DNA from: Planctomycetota bacterium
GTDB lineage: Bacteria > Planctomycetota > UBA1135 > UBA2386
Direction: 5' to 3'
NCBI GenBank assembly: GCA_016716265.1
Contig: JADJWQ010000006.1
Coordinates: 3,251,501-3,315,500 of the forward strand
Length of the DNA stretch: 64,000 nt
This document shows positions 60,124-64,000 of this stretch, one piece after another. The position numbers and the translations under genes are program-made. Under the pieces are notes generated by a model that was given only the letters and a program-made list of their open reading frames with translations, was not told where the DNA came from and searched no databases. Position 1 is the stretch's first letter; each line of letters opens with the position of its first letter.

Positions 60124-62871
60124 ATGACGCAGAGCGACCAATCGATGCAGGAGCTCCTGATCGCGCTCCAGGAGCGCGCCAAGGAGCTCAGCTGCCTCTA
60201 CGCGGTCGACGAGATCCTCAATCTGAGCGACGCGTCGCTCGACGTGACGATGCGCCGGCTGGTCGACACGCTGCCACTCGGCTGGCAGTACCCGACGCGC
60301 TGCGTCGCGCGCGTCAAGCTCGACGACCGCACCTACGTCAGCCAGGGCTTCGACGAGACCGCGTGGTCGCTGACCGCGCCGATCGTGTTCGAGGGCGAGC
60401 CGATCGGCAGCGTCGCGGTGTTCTACACGCAGCAGGAGCCGGCGGCTGACGAGGGGCCGTTCCTCACCGAGGAGCGGCGGCTGATCAACGCGATCGCGGA
60501 GCGCATCGGTCACTACGTGTTGCAACGGCGTCTGCGCCGCATGCGCCAGGTCGGTGGCGACTCGCAGGGCTTCCGCACCACGGCCGAGCGGTTCCGCGTC
60601 GTGCTCGACTTCGTGCGCACGACCGACCGGAAGCTGCTCGTGAAGCTGACCCGGCGGATGATCAACCACCTCGGCTGGAACGGCGTCGCCGGCGCCGAGG
60701 AGCTGTTGTCGGAGTTCGTGCCGCAGGTGACGAGCGTCGCCGGCCAGGAGAACCGTCCCCTGGCGCGCGCGACGCTGCGCGATCTCGCGGCGCTCGCCGA
60801 GCGGACGTTCCTCCTCGCCGAGGACACGCTCGGTGAGGAGGAAGTGCTCGGCTGCATCCGCTCGTGGATCCGCGAGGACCGGGCGAGCTTCCTGTACGGT
60901 GCGCTCGAGAAGCTGGACACGTCGCTGACCGAGCTCGCCGGTGCGCTCGAGCGATTCCATGCGATGGAGCTGCACGTCGAAGAGCTGCCGTCTGCATTGC
61001 GGACCGGCCTCTCCGTCGCTTTGATCCGCCGGTTCTTCAGCGAGGACCTGGCCTTCATCCGTGCGGCGAAGGGCGTCGTCCGGGTGGAGGACTTCCACGA
61101 TCTCGCACAGCGCACCGTCATCCCACCGGACAGCCACGGCAAGCTCGGCGGCAAGTGCGCGGGCCTGTTCCTCGCGAGCCGGATCGTCCAGGAAGCCGCC
61201 GAGCGCTTCGACGTGCTGCGCGGCACCCGCGCACCGCGCACGTGGCACGTCGCGTCGGACGGCCTGCTGCACTTCATCCGCTACAACGACCTCGAGGAGG
61301 TCTACGACCGCAAGTACCGCGACATCGACCAGGTCCGGCAGGACTACCCGTACCTGGTCCAGCTCTGCAAGGCGTCGCCGTTCCCGCCGGAAATGGCCCA
61401 GGGACTGTCGGCCGCGCTCGACGACTTCGGCGAGAACCCGATCATCGTACGAAGCTCGAGCCTGCTCGAGGATCGTGTCGGCTCCGCGTTCTCGGGCAAG
61501 TACAAGAGCCTGTTCCTGGCGAATCAGGGCTCCAAGGCCCGCCGACTGACCGCGTTGCAGGACGCGATCGCCGAGGTCTATGCGTCGGTGTTCGGCCCCG
61601 ATCCGATCGAGTACCGCGGGGAGCGAGGACTGCTCGACGTACACGAGGAGATGGGGATCATGATCCAGGAAGTGGTCGGTCGGCGGATCGGCCCCTACTT
61701 CCTGCCGTCGTTCTCCGGCGTCGCGTACAGCCGCAACGAGTTCCGCTGGTCCAGCCGCATCCGGCGCGAGGACGGCCTCGTCCGGCTGGTGCTCGGGCTC
61801 GGCACGCGCGCGGTCGATCGCGTCAGCGACGACTACCCGGTCCTGGTCGCTCCCGGGCAGCCGAACCTCCGCGTGCACACGATGCCCGACGAGACACTCC
61901 GCTACTCGCCACGGCAGATCGATGTCATCGACCTGCAGTCGGAGTCGTTCACGACCATCGACATCGACGAGTTCCTGACCCGCTTCGGCCGCTCGATCCC
62001 GGGCGTCCACCGGCTGGTGTCACGGATCGAGCAGGGGATCCTACGCAAGCCACTCGGCAGCAGCGTGGACTTCGGCACCGATCACCACGTGGTCACCTTC
62101 GACGGGCTGATCTCCGACACACCGTTCGTCGCGAGGATCCGCCTGCTGATGGACCTGCTGGCGGAACGGCTCGGGACGCCCGTCGACGTCGAGTTCGCGG
62201 CGGACGGCGACGACTTCTACCTGCTCCAGTGCCGCGCGCAGGGCAGCGGCGACGAGTCGGCACCCGCGGAGATCCCACACGGGCTGCCAGCGGACGACAT
62301 CGTGTTCACGGCCGATCGGTTCGTCTCGAACGGCCGCGTGCCCGACCTCACGCACGTGGTCTACGTCGACGAGAACGCCTACAGCGCGCTTCCGGACCCG
62401 AAGCTGATGCAGCGCGTCGCCGACGCCGTCGGCCGGCTGAACAAGGTGCTGCCGAGACACCGCTTCGCGCTGGTCGGCCCCGGGCGCTGGGGCAGCCGCG
62501 GCGACATCCGGCTCGGCGTGGGCGTGACCTACTCGCAGATCAGCAACACCGCGCTCCTGATCGAGGTCGCGCGGCAGAAGGGCGGCTACGTGCCCGACGT
62601 CTCGTTCGGTACGCACTTCTTCCAGGATCTGGTCGAGTCCGGGATCCGCTACCTGCCGCTGTATCCGGACACGCCCGGTGTCGTCTTCAGCGAGGCGTTC
62701 TTCCGGCGGGCCCCGAACGCCCTCGTCGACCTGCTGCCGCAGTTCGGTGATCTCACGCACGTCCTCCGCGTGCTCGACGTCGAGCGAATCGCGCCGGGCC
62801 GGGTGCTGCGCGTCCTGATGAATGCGGACCTCGAGCAGGCAGTCGCGTTCCTTGCGAAGTCGTCGGGCTGA
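60124..62871 (+). CDS. GAF-like plus PPDK N-terminal (ATP-grasp) protein
   Basis: The 915-residue protein starts with a helix and GAF-like sensor domain (about 5-140; LIALQERAKELSCLYAVDEIL, PIVFEGEPIGSVAVFYTQ). A helical region (about 150-330) follows. The ATP-grasp domain (about 340-705) has LGGKCAGLFLAS, IIVRSSSLLEDRVGSAFSGK, GIMIQEVVGRRIGPYFLP, RLVLGLGTRAVDR and FYLLQCRAQ, all retained for nucleotide binding. The final part (about 735-915) repeats the motifs of the preceding gene: G787-RWGSRGD and SFGTHFFQDLVESGIRYL with H831. As there, the phosphohistidine and PEP-binding domains are missing. It begins 14 bases after the preceding stop. The GAF part suggests ligand control; substrate and partner are unknown. 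Confidence 0.88.
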   Translation: MTQSDQSMQELLIALQERAKELSCLYAVDEILNLSDASLDVTMRRLVDTLPLGWQYPTRCVARVKLDDRTYVSQGFDETAWSLTAPIVFEGEPIGSVAVFYTQQEPAADEGPFLTEERRLINAIAERIGHYVLQRRLRRMRQVGGDSQGFRTTAERFRVVLDFVRTTDRKLLVKLTRRMINHLGWNGVAGAEELLSEFVPQVTSVAGQENRPLARATLRDLAALAERTFLLAEDTLGEEEVLGCIRSWIREDRASFLYGALEKLDTSLTELAGALERFHAMELHVEELPSALRTGLSVALIRRFFSEDLAFIRAAKGVVRVEDFHDLAQRTVIPPDSHGKLGGKCAGLFLASRIVQEAAERFDVLRGTRAPRTWHVASDGLLHFIRYNDLEEVYDRKYRDIDQVRQDYPYLVQLCKASPFPPEMAQGLSAALDDFGENPIIVRSSSLLEDRVGSAFSGKYKSLFLANQGSKARRLTALQDAIAEVYASVFGPDPIEYRGERGLLDVHEEMGIMIQEVVGRRIGPYFLPSFSGVAYSRNEFRWSSRIRREDGLVRLVLGLGTRAVDRVSDDYPVLVAPGQPNLRVHTMPDETLRYSPRQIDVIDLQSESFTTIDIDEFLTRFGRSIPGVHRLVSRIEQGILRKPLGSSVDFGTDHHVVTFDGLISDTPFVARIRLLMDLLAERLGTPVDVEFAADGDDFYLLQCRAQGSGDESAPAEIPHGLPADDIVFTADRFVSNGRVPDLTHVVYVDENAYSALPDPKLMQRVADAVGRLNKVLPRHRFALVGPGRWGSRGDIRLGVGVTYSQISNTALLIEVARQKGGYVPDVSFGTHFFQDLVESGIRYLPLYPDTPGVVFSEAFFRRAPNALVDLLPQFGDLTHVLRVLDVERIAPGRVLRVLMNADLEQAVAFLAKSSG

Positions 62872-62895
62872 GCCGCGCGGCGGCCGCGCACCGCG

Positions 62896-62901
62896 TATGC
62901 T
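62896..62901 (+). promoter_or_regulatory. TATGCT, -10-like element eight bases before a start codon
   Basis: TATGCT ends eight bases before ATG 62910. It indicates that the last complete gene has its own promoter despite lying only 38 bases after the ATP-grasp gene. Confidence 0.45.
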
Positions 62902-62909
62902 GCGCGCCC

Positions 62910-63815
62910 ATGTCCATCCACCGCGTCGAGCTGCTCGCAGCGCTCGGAATCTGCATGTCGTTCGCACCCGCCACGGCCCAGCTCATCGCGGTGCCGTTCC
63001 ACCCGGAGCGGCGCTGCGCCGGGCTCCTCTTCTGGGACGACGGGCAGAGCCCCGGCAGCTTCGTGATCCAGTACGGCGTCCCGACCTGGAAGGCCGAGTA
63101 CGATGCGCTGATCACGTCGACGGAGCCGAGCACGCTGCGCCTCGGCCGTGACGCCTGGACGTCGCTCGACAACAACGTCGCGTTGCGGTTCGGCGACGAG
63201 GTGCTGCCGGTCGGGTATTGGTATCTCGCCCTGCGCAAGGACGGCAACGGTCGGTTCGCGTTGGCCGCATTCGACGCCGCTCGGCTGCGGCACCAGCGCG
63301 CCGCCGCGCACCGCGCGGCGGACGCCGTTCCGGACCACACGATTCCGATGGCGCTCGCGCGCCGCGACGAGCTGACGGAGCAGCTCGTCATCGCGACGAC
63401 CGCCGCGGAGGACGCGCCGACCCGCGGCACGCTGGCGATCCGCTGGGGGACTTTCGAGCTCACCGCGGGATTCGACGCGCTGCTGCCGACCGACCGTGCC
63501 GAGGCATTCGCCGCGGCGCTCGCCGACATGATCGCCCTGCTGGATCGGGGCGAGCATCGCGCCCTGATCGAGACCTATGCCGATCCGGAGTTCGTCCGTC
63601 GTGAGAAGGAGCGCGGCCAGCTCGACCAGCTGATCGCTGACTTCGCGGACAGCGACAAGCCAAGGGCGTTGCACGCGGCGCTCGTCACCGTGCAGCGGGC
63701 GGCGATCGAGGTCGCACCCGAGCAGGACGAGGTGGTGCACCGCGACGAGGACCTCCCGCAGGGCCGCATCCGCTTCAGCTACCTCGACGGCCGCTGGTAC
63801 CTGATGAACGACTGA
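62910..63815 (+). CDS. Secreted protein, N-terminal part DUF2911-like
   Basis: The 301-residue product has a signal peptide (MSIHRVELLAALGICMSFAPATAQ). Residues about 45-110 (FVIQYGVPTWKAEYDALI, then LRLGRDAWTSLDNNVALRFGDEVLPVGYWYLALRKDG) resemble DUF2911, a small beta domain of unknown role common in secreted proteins of Bacteroidetes and relatives. Residues about 175-300 form a second part: FELTAGFD, then ADMIALLDRGEHRALIETYADPEFV, ending RIRFSYLDGRWYLMND, similar in look to SnoaL/NTF2-type folds. No catalytic site is seen. The match to DUF2911 is by eye and moderately uncertain. Confidence 0.7.
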   Translation: MSIHRVELLAALGICMSFAPATAQLIAVPFHPERRCAGLLFWDDGQSPGSFVIQYGVPTWKAEYDALITSTEPSTLRLGRDAWTSLDNNVALRFGDEVLPVGYWYLALRKDGNGRFALAAFDAARLRHQRAAAHRAADAVPDHTIPMALARRDELTEQLVIATTAAEDAPTRGTLAIRWGTFELTAGFDALLPTDRAEAFAAALADMIALLDRGEHRALIETYADPEFVRREKERGQLDQLIADFADSDKPRALHAALVTVQRAAIEVAPEQDEVVHRDEDLPQGRIRFSYLDGRWYLMND

Positions 63816-63818
63816 CGC

Positions 63819-64000
63819 TCACGGCCCGACGAGGGCCAGCGCGACGACGCGCCCACCGACGCGCATCCGGGCCGGCGCGCACCCCGCAGCGCGCAGCCAA
63901 TCGCCGAGCTCGTCGTCGCCGATCCGGCCCACGGCCTCCGGTCGCTCGGCGCCGACGAAGCGCACGCCGCGCGGTACGGCAGCGCCCACCGCCAGACGGG
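63819..64000 (-). CDS. C-terminal end of an unidentified minus-strand gene
   Basis: A minus-strand frame enters at the window edge and ends with TGA at 63819-63821, giving 60 residues that include GVRFVGAERPEAVGRIGDDELGDW and end GGRVVALALVGP. The composition is that of an ordinary soluble protein end, and the stop lies just three bases beyond the convergent neighbour's stop. The family cannot be judged from this tail. Confidence 0.6.
   Translation of the reverse strand, partial: RLAVGAAVPRGVRFVGAERPEAVGRIGDDELGDWLRAAGCAPARMRVGGRVVALALVGP

Overview
The window looks like a piece of a chromosome from a high-GC Planctomycetota-type bacterium. The reasons are the very GC-rich codon use, the large secreted proteins ending in a shared C-terminal module, an Asp/Asn/Cys-rich cation-binding stretch of the planctomycete dockerin-like style (gene 1712-3532), abundant sulfatase and glycoside hydrolase genes, a Tat-exported Gfo/Idh/MocA oxidoreductase, and Ser/Thr kinases paired with ECF-type sigma factors. 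No rRNA, tRNA, CRISPR array, insertion sequence or phage gene was recognised. The species is an inference from gene content only.

Layout. 0-9.2 kb: end of a helical-repeat protein, then secreted or exported enzymes (GH26-like hydrolase, BNR-repeat protein, M13 lipoprotein peptidase, a small secreted protein, GH127 arabinofuranosidase-like enzyme). 9.2-14.6 kb: tRNA-dihydrouridine synthase, an ECF sigma factor and a WD40-carrying Ser/Thr kinase. 14.6-21.3 kb: a block with NmrA-like protein, Gfo/Idh/MocA oxidoreductase and a double sulfatase, bracketed by two diverged direct copies of a kinase/secreted-protein junction. One copy keeps the kinase and the other keeps the secreted protein. 20.9-26.6 kb: secreted proteins and the dipeptidase PepD. 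26.6-31.8 kb: an overlapping ECF sigma/kinase pair, a WYL regulator fused to a Cdd1-type domain, and two divergent VOC proteins with an 18-bp perfect palindrome between them. 31.8-40.2 kb: membrane protein, vWA protein, YbjN-like protein, TlpA-like thioredoxin, DegT aminotransferase, large secreted protein. 40.3-45.6 kb: a zincin-like lipoprotein and a GH78 rhamnosidase. 46.2-48.7 kb: an overlapping radical SAM/PHP gene pair. 49.2-54.6 kb: S46 peptidase, methyltransferase-like protein, MobA, hybrid histidine kinase, metallo-beta-lactamase-fold hydrolase. 54.7-62.9 kb: HtpG, glutamate dehydrogenase and two tightly linked ATP-grasp proteins of the pyruvate-phosphate-dikinase N-terminal type. The window ends with a secreted protein and the tail of an unidentified minus-strand gene.

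How the parts work together. Much of the coding space concerns extracellular polymer breakdown (GH26, GH78, GH127, sulfatases, peptidases M13/S46/PepD) and envelope proteins; kinases and sigma factors supply signalling. Two gene sets look least described: gdhA plus two ATP-grasp proteins lacking the usual phosphohistidine domain, and the radical SAM plus PHP pair. Several start codons sit only 6-8 bases after a TANNNT element, which suggests leaderless transcripts, and triplicated 12-15-bp repeats recur both inside and between genes.
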